IMG/VR virus record: IMGVR_UViG_3300049847_000168
Location: 1-39,706 of that record
From: a virus
Strand: one strand, 5' to 3'
DNA: 39,706 nt
The first letter of the stretch is position 1. Each line of letters begins with the position of its first letter. Made by a program: the position numbers and the translations under genes. The notes beneath the pieces were generated by a model. It saw only the letters and a program-made list of their open reading frames with translations. It did no database searches and was not told where the DNA came from. Shown here one piece after another: positions 29,052 to 38,052 of the stretch.

Positions 29052-31123
29052 TACTGGCCCATCGCCGACGGTAACTCTGGCGCCACGAAGCCAGTCGGAT
29101 ACTGAGCCTTGGTTCCACGTGGAACATGCTTGCCGATCTGATTGAAGTCGAGCCAGAAGCGGCCGCCGCCAGAAACCTCCATCACCCCGCCACCGGCATG
29201 GATGTTGTAGCGCCCGTCATCCCCAGACAGGCGCGCATCGTGAATCGACTGAACGACCTGTTCAGGACTGATGGCGTGCACACCTTTGGCAGTTCTGAGC
29301 ACCAGTTGCCCACCACCAGCCATGGCCTTGATGTCATCGGGCGTGATGGCTGATAGGTGATCCTTGAACTCACCATCGCTCATCCCGTAAGGCTTCACCG
29401 TCTTGCCGTTGTGATCGATGATGCCACCCGTGACGATGTCGATGGCTTGAGTTAGCGCCGCGTTCTCGCTGACGCCTTCCTGTTGTAGCCCTGCCCACAC
29501 GCCGAGAGTAGCGTTGGTTACCGCGTCCATGCTCGCCTTCGTGGTGTAGGCCCCTTTGAGCTGATCGAGGATTTTCTTGGCCTTGTCGCCGCCGGCCACC
29601 AGCGAATTATCGGTGCCGCTCTTTTCCAGCTTGCGCCGCATGGCGTCGACACCAGCGAAGTAGAGTTTTCCGCCACGCGTCCCGGCATGCGCCATGACCA
29701 TCACGCCCATGGCAACGGAGTGGTCGCCCTTGTTCCGAGCAATCAGTTTCCCCGTCTCGGATATCTGCTGCGGCGACGCGGCTACCAGCGGTGCGAGATA
29801 CTCGGCGCGATCAGCCGGCTCAAGGGCCGAAGCGCGATCCGCCAGCACCTTGGCTTGATCGCCGGTCATGAGCGGCGCCACGTCACCCTTCCACGCAGAA
29901 GCGGACTGTGACTGGGCGATCATGCCGGGGAGTGCCTGCTTGATCGTGCTGCCAGAGGTGAAGTCGATTTGCGCTGGTTCAAACAGGCCGTTCAGCGCCG
30001 CACCCTTCACCGGGTCTTCAATCGACAGCTTCAGATTGCTATCGACCAGTTTCTCGACCTTGTTCACCTGAGCCAGAGTCTGCGGCGTTGGGTTGGCGTT
30101 GTACGCGGCCCGCGTGGCTTGCAGGTAACCGAGCTGCGCAGGGATCGGGCGGCTGGTGACAGCGCCGTTCTCGCGGGCGTCGTTGATAGCTGCCTTGAAC
30201 GGCTCCTCGTAGAGGCTTCCCTTCAGCGTGTCCTGAATGTGATTCACCCAGTCCGCCGACCGGGCGCCGAGCTGTGGCACCTGCGTTATCGCAAGGCTGT
30301 AAGTGGCGGCCTGATGGGCTTCGAGCCGCATCGCCGCATTGATCCGCTTCGATTCCTCTACCTCGGCGTGATTCTTGATCTGTGCCGCGTAGTTATCGAG
30401 GTAGTTGAGTTGCTGCTGGCGCTGCGTCGGGTCAAGGTCCGGCAGGAACTTAGGGTCAGCCAGTCGCTTCGATGCTGCGGTGTTGGCTGCCAGATCGAAT
30501 CGGCCAGACTCCGTTACCGCCAGCGCCTGATCGCGCGCAATGGTCTCCTTGGTGTGCTGGAGCAGCGCGCCTCGCTGAATCTCATCCATGGCCGAGTTCG
30601 GGCCAAGCGTATCCAGCGCCGACTTGAGCTGACCGAGGAGTCTAGGGTTACGCGTCGCCTGTTCAGCCTGAGCGATTAGGTTGGCCGAGATGTCATTCCG
30701 ATCCTGCTCGTAGATGGCGCGCTGAAGGTTGTTGGCGAGACGACCTGTATCGTCCTGCGCCTGAGCAGCAACAATGGCTCGATGCTCCTCAGAAACCGCA
30801 TCTACTGCGCCGTCGATGATCGACTTGGACGTATCCCTGAATTGCTGAACAGCATCGGCCTTGGAGATAGTCCCGCTTCTAATCCCCTCCTTGGTGGCAT
30901 CGTGAGCTGCGGTCAGCGCATCACTGATTTGACCGGTGGCGGTAATGGCGGCGGCGCGATCGGCAGAGTCACGGACCTTGGCGGCCTGGCGCTGATGAAC
31001 CTCCCCGATCTTGTTAGCAAGTTCAGTGAACGCCGGGCCAATGGTGGCCTGCTCAGGCACCTGAACGCTATTAGGCGTCCCGGCTACCCGACTACCGAAG
31101 TTGCCAGCAGGAATGACAGCCAT
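29051..31123 (-). CDS. Middle internal virion protein
   Basis: This 690-residue, mostly helical protein (EVHQRQAAKVRDSADRAAAI, then long Ala/Gln/Asp-rich repeats) sits in the T7 gp15 position between the small core protein and the next. It ends in a beta segment (GGGVMEVSGGGRFWLDFNQI, about 648-667), followed by a basic tail. It is likely a component of the internal core that is ejected into the cell. The stop overlaps the next start by one base. No enzymatic domain recognised. Confidence 0.72.
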   Translation of the reverse strand: MAVIPAGNFGSRVAGTPNSVQVPEQATIGPAFTELANKIGEVHQRQAAKVRDSADRAAAITATGQISDALTAAHDATKEGIRSGTISKADAVQQFRDTSKSIIDGAVDAVSEEHRAIVAAQAQDDTGRLANNLQRAIYEQDRNDISANLIAQAEQATRNPRLLGQLKSALDTLGPNSAMDEIQRGALLQHTKETIARDQALAVTESGRFDLAANTAASKRLADPKFLPDLDPTQRQQQLNYLDNYAAQIKNHAEVEESKRINAAMRLEAHQAATYSLAITQVPQLGARSADWVNHIQDTLKGSLYEEPFKAAINDARENGAVTSRPIPAQLGYLQATRAAYNANPTPQTLAQVNKVEKLVDSNLKLSIEDPVKGAALNGLFEPAQIDFTSGSTIKQALPGMIAQSQSASAWKGDVAPLMTGDQAKVLADRASALEPADRAEYLAPLVAASPQQISETGKLIARNKGDHSVAMGVMVMAHAGTRGGKLYFAGVDAMRRKLEKSGTDNSLVAGGDKAKKILDQLKGAYTTKASMDAVTNATLGVWAGLQQEGVSENAALTQAIDIVTGGIIDHNGKTVKPYGMSDGEFKDHLSAITPDDIKAMAGGGQLVLRTAKGVHAISPEQVVQSIHDARLSGDDGRYNIHAGGGVMEVSGGGRFWLDFNQIGKHVPRGTKAQYPTGFVAPELPSAMGQ

Positions 31124-31743
31124 CAGGCATATCCCGAGTACGTATTAGGATTGGCGGCACCGCCTGAACTACTACGGGTCGGCGAGGGATTATTGGTTAC
31201 GCTCACAGGGTTTCTCTTTGTGAACCATCCGTTCTGACTAGCCGATTCGTATGCCTGACCAGCCTGACTCATCCACGTTGCGAGACCGCCTACCCGCGCC
31301 TGTGCCTTGAGCGACTCCTCATTCAACTTGGTCTGCGATGTTGTGGCGATGTTTTCCAGTGATCCTCGAAGAATCACTTGTGCCGCATCGCTATTGATGT
31401 CCCGATGCTCCTGAGAAATCATGTCAACGGGCGTCCCTGAGTTCACATCGACGCCAGCATCTGCGTAAGCAGATTGCGTGCTGGATACCAGTTCGTCACC
31501 CTGCCGCTTGATGATGTCGGCTGTTTTCAGCGTATCAATCATCCGCTGAGCGTTTTGGTACTTTGCGTATCGGCGGGTTAGCTTGGCGGTTTTCTGAACC
31601 TGGTGGAATTGGATCGCCGACCCAATCATCTTCAGGACACCCTGAATCGCCAGGGATATCCAATCTCCGCTACCTCCTTGTCCTTGCCCGCCGGCGCTGC
31701 TGCTACTGTCCCCGCCGGAAGCGGCAGTGGTCGATGTCGCCAT
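31123..31743 (-). CDS. Small internal virion protein, T7 gp14-like
   Basis: This 206-residue protein opens with a Ser/Gly-rich low-complexity stretch, then a helical part (LAIQGVLKMIGSAIQFHQVQ and KYQNAQRMIDTLKTADIIKR), a segment ADAGVDVNSGTPVDMISQEH with the 'SAYADAGVDVNSGTPVDM' motif common in such core proteins, and a flexible end. This is the smallest of the three internal proteins and the first after the tail nozzle, as in T7. It probably inserts into the outer membrane first. Overlap of one base with the next gene. Confidence 0.78.
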   Translation of the reverse strand: MATSTTAASGGDSSSSAGGQGQGGSGDWISLAIQGVLKMIGSAIQFHQVQKTAKLTRRYAKYQNAQRMIDTLKTADIIKRQGDELVSSTQSAYADAGVDVNSGTPVDMISQEHRDINSDAAQVILRGSLENIATTSQTKLNEESLKAQARVGGLATWMSQAGQAYESASQNGWFTKRNPVSVTNNPSPTRSSSGGAANPNTYSGYA

Positions 31744-31755
31744 CTGATCTACTCG

Positions 31756-34254
31756 CTAGTTAGCCTGCACTTCGCGCACCACTGCCAGCACGTGCCATGG
31801 CATGGATTCGTATTGTGCGATCGTGATTTCGTTCTTGCCAATATTCCAGCCGTTCACGCTGGCCAACTTGATGCCAGTGAACATCGGCACCCTGATATCC
31901 AGCTTGCCCGGCCCGAAGTCGGTGAACGGGATTGTCTGCAATCGCGCTTCCCTGTCCAGCACTGTACAGCCAAGGCTCTTAAGCAGGCTGATGTAGATGC
32001 GTCCGGTCTTCATTGCCGTGCCTTGCGCTGTGCCTGCCTGCGTCTGGAACTCAGGCGTCAGTAGCGTTACCTGCGGTGGGACATTGAACGGGATGCCGAT
32101 CATCGTGCGCTTACTGGTGCGCGATAGCGGCGGGGTGAGCACTGCGGTGGCAATGGTGAAGTTGCCCATGCTCACGCCATCGGCGATAACTGCCACGGTC
32201 TTGGCTTCGAGCGCTCCCAGACCGGTGAACGATGACTGACCTGATCCGTTGTCAACGGTGACGCCGCAGTCCACGACAGTGCCGTACACGTCAGGGGCTA
32301 CTGTCGGCGGTGAAGCGTTCGGGTTAACCGCCACCGGATAGTCAGGCGCGAACGTGTGGTCGAACCTTTCCACGTAGCGCACGGACACACCGTTCACGTA
32401 CCGGCGCACCAGCAGCCACACCTGATCGTAGGTGCCCTGCGGGATGACAGCCATGCACTCGACAAAGCCGTCGGTGTAGTGGTGCGAGAAGGCCAGCACT
32501 GTCTTGGCGTCGGGGTCTATGGTGCACGAGATGAATGAGCCGTCGTTCAGCCATGCCCAAATGAGTTGATCCGGCTCGTTCTGGTAGATGAGCCCGGCCA
32601 CACCCGAGGCAGTGATGTGCTCTGCGATTGCCGTCAGGTCGTCGCCGCGGTACCGGTCGCCGTAGTTGGCATCGCTCTGGTAGTCCATGGAGCGGATGCG
32701 AAGGCCAGACCGCTGCACGAACACTGCTTGTGTGCCGACGAAGATCGGTCGTACCGTTCTGGTGCCATGACGCGACTCGCGCCGAATGGACGGCGGCGAT
32801 GTCGGCGTGATGGTTCTGCCGGGAGGCGCCTGCAACGAGTACTCGCCGCCGAAGGTGTAGACCAGTAGCCCCCGGAACGGCTGAAGAAACGTGATCTGGT
32901 TGGTTTCCTCGCTCGATATCGTGTACTCCCATGAGTCGGAGTCGAGTACGCCCTTCGTGAAGTCGAGCGGATTGCCGAGTCTCGACGCCCAGATGGTTTG
33001 CGGGAATCGAGTGGTGCCAGCCATCAGAAGCCGTTGTTCGTAGAACGTCCCCGTCGTCGGGAAGCCTAGCGACGTGCTGAACGCAGGGGCTTCGAGGGTC
33101 CACGACAGGGGCGGCGCCGCCACCAGTACGGATGTCGTCGTCACGCCGGTGGGCACGGTGTAGATGATCCCATTCACCACGCTGGCGCTGAGCAGACTGG
33201 TGATCTTGACCATTCCGCCGTTGAAGCGCAGGAAGCTGCCGACATCGGTCGATCGCCATGCGTCCTGAGTGATGCCCCACGATCCAGCCACCAGCGTCAA
33301 TGAGGTGAAGTCACTGGTGGTAACGGCAGTGCACTGCGTTGCGTTGACGAAGGTGAGCCCTGCCTGTCCCGCGTCCGCGTAGATAATCTTGCCGGTATCC
33401 CCAGCTACGAACACCGCCGCACTGGCGTTAATGGTGATGGCGCCGGTCTTGGCGGTAAGGGTCAGCGTCGCGCCACGTGTCTGTGATGCCGCTACCGTCA
33501 CCGCCGTACCTGCGGGCGTCTGCGCGCTGGCCTTGATGAACGCCTGTGGTGACACGTCCATGTACCAGTTGCCGGAGGCAATCGAGGTCGACGAGAACGT
33601 TGTGATGACCTGGGCGGTAACAACCGTCGTCGACGTGTATCCGGTGATCGTGGCGATGCCCTTCGCGTCGGTGCGCACGATGTTTCGGCCCACGTCGCAG
33701 GGCAGAAAGGCAGCCGCCGCAGCGGTTACCGTGATGGCGCCAGAAGTGGCCGACAGCGTTAGGCTTGTTGCCGGAGCAAACCCCGTCTCATCGAACGGCG
33801 CCGTCACGTAGGGGATCGGAACCAGTTCCCAAGCGGTCGCGCCGAAGAACTTCAGGCGCTGGGGCGTTACCTGCGGGTGAAACACGTAGAGCGTGTCACC
33901 GGACTGGGTATAGTCGAGCGTCTCGACCTGATTCTCGGTGTATGGACTGACCAGTTCCACACCGGTGTAGACGCCATCGATGGCGAAGATGCGGACATAC
34001 AGATCGCCCCATTCAAGGATGTACGCCTGCGTCGCGGACAGCACGAACGGCATCAGTCGTGCTTTCTTCGTTCCCGAGTTCTTGGCTGCCTGAACGAACA
34101 GCGTGCCAGGTCGACGCTTCAGACTGCCCTGAATCGTGGGATAGGCATTGATGATCGACTTGGCGCCCTGCCGGTACTGCTGGGCGTCAGTGCGGCTCAG
34201 TAGCCGAGGCGATATCTCACCTGAGACAAAGCTGGTCTGGTTGTCTCTGTACAC
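31756..34254 (-). CDS. Tail nozzle (tail tubular B-like) protein with domain repeats
   Basis: This 832-residue protein is the distal tail tube. Start MYRDNQTSFVSGEISPRLLS and AKSIINAYPTIQGSLKRRPG (31-50) are the hallmark of nozzle proteins in BPP-1- and phiKMV-like phages. Inside are two similar beta units, residues about 164-231 and 262-328, both with the pattern LTL-x-A-x-SGAIT-x4-A ... VT ... G-x-W; a third, weaker one follows. They look inserted between the nozzle's core strands. The C-terminal half (FPQTIWASRLGNPLDF to RDNQ-type end) is the conserved part. It attaches to the adaptor encoded just upstream (one base apart). Confidence 0.88.
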   Translation of the reverse strand: MYRDNQTSFVSGEISPRLLSRTDAQQYRQGAKSIINAYPTIQGSLKRRPGTLFVQAAKNSGTKKARLMPFVLSATQAYILEWGDLYVRIFAIDGVYTGVELVSPYTENQVETLDYTQSGDTLYVFHPQVTPQRLKFFGATAWELVPIPYVTAPFDETGFAPATSLTLSATSGAITVTAAAAAFLPCDVGRNIVRTDAKGIATITGYTSTTVVTAQVITTFSSTSIASGNWYMDVSPQAFIKASAQTPAGTAVTVAASQTRGATLTLTAKTGAITINASAAVFVAGDTGKIIYADAGQAGLTFVNATQCTAVTTSDFTSLTLVAGSWGITQDAWRSTDVGSFLRFNGGMVKITSLLSASVVNGIIYTVPTGVTTTSVLVAAPPLSWTLEAPAFSTSLGFPTTGTFYEQRLLMAGTTRFPQTIWASRLGNPLDFTKGVLDSDSWEYTISSEETNQITFLQPFRGLLVYTFGGEYSLQAPPGRTITPTSPPSIRRESRHGTRTVRPIFVGTQAVFVQRSGLRIRSMDYQSDANYGDRYRGDDLTAIAEHITASGVAGLIYQNEPDQLIWAWLNDGSFISCTIDPDAKTVLAFSHHYTDGFVECMAVIPQGTYDQVWLLVRRYVNGVSVRYVERFDHTFAPDYPVAVNPNASPPTVAPDVYGTVVDCGVTVDNGSGQSSFTGLGALEAKTVAVIADGVSMGNFTIATAVLTPPLSRTSKRTMIGIPFNVPPQVTLLTPEFQTQAGTAQGTAMKTGRIYISLLKSLGCTVLDREARLQTIPFTDFGPGKLDIRVPMFTGIKLASVNGWNIGKNEITIAQYESMPWHVLAVVREVQAN

Positions 34255-35157
34255 CTACCAACCCCGCCATGCCCACGACGAACTCGACGCGCGGGCGCGC
34301 TGAAGGGCGTAGTCGCCGAAGACTTCTGGCGGTGCATCAGATGAATCGACGTGATGCGCCCGAACGAGCAGTGGCCGCAGCGTCGATTCGAGCAGCCCTG
34401 CCAGCGATTCGGCCTGCGTCTGCGGGTATGCGAGCGCTCTTGCCATACACATCGTCACGCAGTAGGTGAGGTACTGTGACCACGTCGCTTCGTTGGTGTT
34501 GTAGAACGTGTACACCAGATAGATCGGCGTCTCGTCGGCGAGAATCTTCTCCGACTCGTACTCGTAGTCGATAGGCACGTCCTCCTTGCGCCCCACCCGA
34601 TTGATGGTTAGCAGGTCACCGGGCATGGTGTACTGAAAGTTCCAGTCGAACAGTGGCGCCGTGGAGTCAGGGTTAAGCACTGCGCGCTTGGTGCAAGATC
34701 GCCACTTATGCTGCGACTGGACATAGCTCACCACCAACGGGTACAAGTTCGCCGCGGATCGCGCCCGGTCGCTGTCGTCGTTGAGCGTGTTGATCGTCTG
34801 GTCACCGATCATCAGCAATGCGTTCGAACAGATTGCTACGGCGCTGGATGAGAAGGCGACGGACTGTGACGCTGTGGCCCCCGAGGTGACAGCATCGATG
34901 AAGTCGGTCGGATCGCACCCTGCGGCAGTGCAGTGAAACGCGAGATCGCCGACCGTATTGGTGTCAACGATGGTTAACGCAATCGCGTACAACCCGTTGG
35001 CGATCTCAGTGACGGTACCAGTCGGAGCCGCGAATGCAGCACCAGCCTTGCTGATCGTCACTGTTACCGTCTTGCCCGTCGCGCCAGTGATGTGATCCGA
35101 CGACAGCACCATCAAGAAGGTGCGCGTGTACAGACTCTGCTTAGGGTAGCTAGCCAT
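34255..35157 (-). CDS. Tail adaptor (tail tubular A-like) with extra N-terminal domain
   Basis: This 300-residue protein combines two parts. Residues about 98-300 are the gp11-like adaptor that joins portal and nozzle: AICSNALLMIGDQTINTLND, AANLYPLVVSYVQSQHKWRS and FDWNFQYTMPGDLLTINRVG. Residues 1-97 are a separate beta domain (TVTVTISKAGAAFAAPTGTV, EIANGLYAIALTIVDT), resembling the start of the 288-residue fibre-like protein at 35377-36243 and common in phage tail/base proteins. The fusion is unusual for a compact adaptor. The start overlaps the previous stop by one base. Confidence 0.83.
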   Translation of the reverse strand: MASYPKQSLYTRTFLMVLSSDHITGATGKTVTVTISKAGAAFAAPTGTVTEIANGLYAIALTIVDTNTVGDLAFHCTAAGCDPTDFIDAVTSGATASQSVAFSSSAVAICSNALLMIGDQTINTLNDDSDRARSAANLYPLVVSYVQSQHKWRSCTKRAVLNPDSTAPLFDWNFQYTMPGDLLTINRVGRKEDVPIDYEYESEKILADETPIYLVYTFYNTNEATWSQYLTYCVTMCMARALAYPQTQAESLAGLLESTLRPLLVRAHHVDSSDAPPEVFGDYALQRARASSSSWAWRGW

Positions 35158-35375
35158 TACTCAGAACCCTTGATGATCTGACGATCCCCTACTTTGGCGC
35201 CCAGCATCGACAGCGTTCGCCTGAACACGAACCCGAGCGTTGGCGGCGGCGGCGTGATGCCTCGGTATCGCCACACCAATTGCGTACGATCCCCCAAGTC
35301 GATGCTCGCATTCGGTACCGGCAGGATACCAACCAACATCGCTGAAGCACGCTTGTCTCGTGTATCAATTGCCAT
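35157..35375 (-). CDS. Short conserved virion-type protein (72 aa)
   Basis: The product begins MAIDTRDKRASAMLVGILPV and contains DLGDRTQLVWRYRGITPPPP. The opening MAIDTRDKRAS and a later 'DR...YRGI' are often seen in very short proteins encoded between tail genes of phages. It sits between the adaptor and the fibre-like gene, with one-base spacing on both sides. Function is unknown; a minor virion or assembly part is probable. Confidence 0.72.
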   Translation of the reverse strand: MAIDTRDKRASAMLVGILPVPNASIDLGDRTQLVWRYRGITPPPPTLGFVFRRTLSMLGAKVGDRQIIKGSE

Positions 35376-35376
35376 C

Positions 35377-36243
35377 CTAGAGCCACTTCGCCCGGATGAA
35401 CGTGGTGCCGTCGTCAGACGATGCGCTGGTCCCGATATTGGCTGAATCGCCGTCGTTGCGCAGCGTTGCTGTCGATGAAGTCTGCGTGAACTTGTTGCGG
35501 ATGAAGGCGAACACGAACGAGAGCTTGCTGGCGGGCGGCGCGTTGGCAGCAGGAATAGAAGTCACTTCAGCATTCGCAGTCGTGAAGAAGTCGGTCAGTG
35601 TCGTCACCGTCGGGATCACAGCACCGGTGTGCGTAACGCCTTGAAGCACGACCTTGCCACTGCCGTCGATGGCCAGTGATGAGAAGTTCGTCGGCAGCGT
35701 GAACGTCGCCATGCGCGAGGTGATCGTGGCGTCGAGCTGGCCACCGAGATCGCGTGCGGTCTGCGTTGTGCCAGCTACCTTGATGATGTCGCGGCGCCCG
35801 TTCGCGTCGATGCTGTCTAGGTTCCAGTTGGTCGGCGGCGCCAGCGAATTCACGCCCGTGATGAATGCCGCTGCCGAATCCGGATTGACTGCGGTGAGCT
35901 GCACCTCAATCGGCATCGGCACCATGTTCGTGGCGCCCTTGAGATGGAACGCACAGGACTTGGCGCCAGCAGCAATGGCAGCGTTTGGCGGGCAGAACTG
36001 ATACCACCCCGGCATGTTGGTGGCGTCGATTTCCTTGAAGCCTGACGACGTGAACGTGCCGACCGTCATCGTGACCAACGTGATGGCCGTGGCCGTGGTG
36101 TCGGTATCGCGGTGATAGTAGGCCGTCAGGGAGGCGCTGTTGAACACGAGGCCGGTCAGACCGGCGCCAGTCGTACTCGACGAATCCCGGATGAAGACCT
36201 GCCAGATTTCCGAGGTGGCACCAGCTAGTTTATTGAGCTTCAT
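35377..36243 (-). CDS. Fibre-like beta protein with modular N-terminus
   Basis: This 288-residue, beta-rich protein has at residues 1-~125 a domain that looks like the extra domain on the adaptor (LTGLVFNSASLTAYYHRDTD, MPGWYQFCPPNAAIAAG, SCAFHLKGATNMVPMPIEVQ). The C-terminal half has LRNDGDSANIGTSASSDDGT and ends in IRAKWL, a short conserved tail seen in tail-associated phage proteins. It overlaps the beta-helix gene by four bases. A side-fibre or tail-decoration role is likely. Confidence 0.72.
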   Translation of the reverse strand: MKLNKLAGATSEIWQVFIRDSSSTTGAGLTGLVFNSASLTAYYHRDTDTTATAITLVTMTVGTFTSSGFKEIDATNMPGWYQFCPPNAAIAAGAKSCAFHLKGATNMVPMPIEVQLTAVNPDSAAAFITGVNSLAPPTNWNLDSIDANGRRDIIKVAGTTQTARDLGGQLDATITSRMATFTLPTNFSSLAIDGSGKVVLQGVTHTGAVIPTVTTLTDFFTTANAEVTSIPAANAPPASKLSFVFAFIRNKFTQTSSTATLRNDGDSANIGTSASSDDGTTFIRAKWL

Positions 36244-37649
36244 GTGCCTTCCAGATTAGGAATGAATGCCAGACCGGCACCGCCCGCCGGGTCTTGGTGC
36301 CTGAACGTGCCAATATCGGCGAAACCAGTGCTGCCAGTCAGCCCGTTCAGCGTACCCGGGAAGCCGACACTACGACACGCTGCGCCTCCACCGGCGGTGT
36401 TATTCAATGAGAAGTCGTTGCTGGCGCCATCGGTCGTGTTGCCACTACCACCAGTGAACGGATCGGCCGAGAGCGACACGTTCGTACCGGACAGCGTCCA
36501 GTTCGTGCCGTTGCCGCCGGTGTTGGACCACAGGGCGTTGTGATGGATTTGAACTGGAGAAACGCCGGCAGTTTGGCTAGCGCTGCGGTTGATGCCTACG
36601 CCACCATTCTTCGCGATGATGTTGTTGGCTATATCAACGGAGGCCGTACCGCTGGAGGCAGTATTTGCTAAGTTGAGCCCGTCTCCAACATTGTTGTAGA
36701 TGACGCAACCACGAATAAGCGTGAACTCGTTCTGGTTTCTGACACCATGGCTGCTTGCGCCCGTGTTGTTAGCAATGACACTGTTTAGCAGCACCAACCG
36801 GTTTTGAACAAAGACAGCCGTTTTAGGGTTGGCGTGAATCCAACAATCGACGATTTCTATCAGCGCATTGGAGCCGGATTCAACCGCCCCGTTGGTGCCG
36901 ATGCAGTTTGTTACCTCACAACCATAAAGTAGCAATGCTGCCGAACTGGTAACACCTTTTGCGGTTCCCGACGACGCGTTCTTAAATACGACATTCCTAA
37001 ACTGGCCGTAGTTATGCGCATTGTTCAGACAAACGACATTCGCGTTGTTGTTCCCGTCAATGACGAAGTTGTGCCATGCGGGGGAGCTAACCGACATATT
37101 TAACATGGTGATGCCGGCGCTGGCTTGCAGGGTGTACTTCCCGCCGTCTCCGCGCGTAGATGCGTAGCCCTCTAACCGTGACTGGAGCGAGTTCGCTACT
37201 GTGGGCGGTGTAAGCCCGGTGCCTATTGTCTCGGTCGCTTCAGCCTTGCAGTAGGTGTACATGCTATCGACGGTCATCAGCGCCAAGGCTGTTGCCACCG
37301 TGGCAAGCGCCCCGCCAATCTTCAGCGTCACGCCAGTACTGGCACCTAGCCCGGTGGCCGCGTCAACAACGATGGTTGTGTTGTTGGTCCGGCTGACGAT
37401 CTGTCGCCAGACTTGTGCGAGCGAGCCTGTGCCACCAGATACGCTAATGAGATTGCCCACCACGTCCACGCCGAAGTTGGCTGTGGCGCTGGTGATCGTG
37501 GTGGTGCCAGCCGTTACACCGTCGGTGACGGAGTACTGCGGGGCATTCTGTTGCGACCAGTCCGTGCCGCCAGTTGAATAGCCGCCACCATTGGTATCAT
37601 TGCCGCTGGTCGGCCGTACCTCTAGCGTGGTGCCTGCTGCGAAGGCCAT
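36240..37649 (-). CDS. Right-handed beta-helix protein, possible tailspike
   Basis: This 469-residue protein has regular short strands with asparagine and glycine turns: FVIDGNNNANVVCLNNAHNY, LLLYGCEVTNCIGTNGAVES, LVLLNSVIANNTGASSHGVR and DIANNIIAKNGGVG. This layout is characteristic of right-handed parallel beta-helix proteins such as tailspikes and pectate lyases. Residues 1-~120 form a different head domain. No catalytic Asp/Glu pair can be chosen by eye. Placed between capsid and tail adaptor, it may be a capsid- or tail-attached spike that binds or cuts surface polysaccharide. Confidence 0.78.
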   Translation of the reverse strand: MAFAAGTTLEVRPTSGNDTNGGGYSTGGTDWSQQNAPQYSVTDGVTAGTTTITSATANFGVDVVGNLISVSGGTGSLAQVWRQIVSRTNNTTIVVDAATGLGASTGVTLKIGGALATVATALALMTVDSMYTYCKAEATETIGTGLTPPTVANSLQSRLEGYASTRGDGGKYTLQASAGITMLNMSVSSPAWHNFVIDGNNNANVVCLNNAHNYGQFRNVVFKNASSGTAKGVTSSAALLLYGCEVTNCIGTNGAVESGSNALIEIVDCWIHANPKTAVFVQNRLVLLNSVIANNTGASSHGVRNQNEFTLIRGCVIYNNVGDGLNLANTASSGTASVDIANNIIAKNGGVGINRSASQTAGVSPVQIHHNALWSNTGGNGTNWTLSGTNVSLSADPFTGGSGNTTDGASNDFSLNNTAGGGAACRSVGFPGTLNGLTGSTGFADIGTFRHQDPAGGAGLAFIPNLEGT

Positions 37650-37650
37650 C

Positions 37651-37968
37651 TCAGCGCGGCGTTACTGCCAGCGCGAGGAAGGTATTCAATTTCGCATTCG
37701 AGGTCGCCTCATAGTCAGTGATCAGCTCTTGGGCGCGCGTGATGATGTTCGTCATGTTCGCGCCGGTCACGATCGGCCTCCCGTCCGTTTGGGCACCATC
37801 TGAGAATACGTCCGTGCTGGTATTGGGGATTACTGCTGAAAGCGATTGCGCGTTCCAGATACTCACCAGCTCCTTGGCTGCAATGTAGGCGCCATACATC
37901 CGCTCGGCGTATGCCCTGCCCATTGTGTTCTCGAAGGCAATTGCTTGTGGGTTGGTGATAAGCGCCAT
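37651..37968 (-). CDS. Small virion-module protein, unknown
   Basis: This 105-residue protein begins MALITNPQAIAFENTMGRAY and has helical parts AERMYGAYIAAKELVSIWNA and MTNIITRAQELITDYEA. It ends one base before the beta-helix start. It is the first gene after the terminator that follows the coat and cement genes. Probably a minor structural or head-completion protein; no family recognised. Confidence 0.65.
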   Translation of the reverse strand: MALITNPQAIAFENTMGRAYAERMYGAYIAAKELVSIWNAQSLSAVIPNTSTDVFSDGAQTDGRPIVTGANMTNIITRAQELITDYEATSNAKLNTFLALAVTPR

Positions 37969-37985
37969 GCTGGTCTCCTGAACAA

Positions 37986-38020
37986 GAAAAAGCCCCGGAT
38001 GGTGATTAGCCGGCCGGGGT
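37986..38020 (-). terminator. Rho-independent terminator after the capsid genes
   Basis: Read on the minus strand, CCCCGG (38019-38014) pairs with CCGGGG (37998-37993) across a 15-base loop, and A-T/G-T pairs can extend the stem. It is followed at once by CTTTTTC. This is a good intrinsic terminator in the 84-bp gap after the cement gene. It would lower transcription of tail genes relative to the capsid genes, a common way to match protein needs. Confidence 0.8.
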
Positions 38021-38052
38021 TAGGTCCCACATCTCAACGCACCAACGGAGAC

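Noticed and set aside
32342-33280. 312-codon frame within the nozzle gene
   Set aside because: His/Arg-rich shadow frame of a well supported structural gene.
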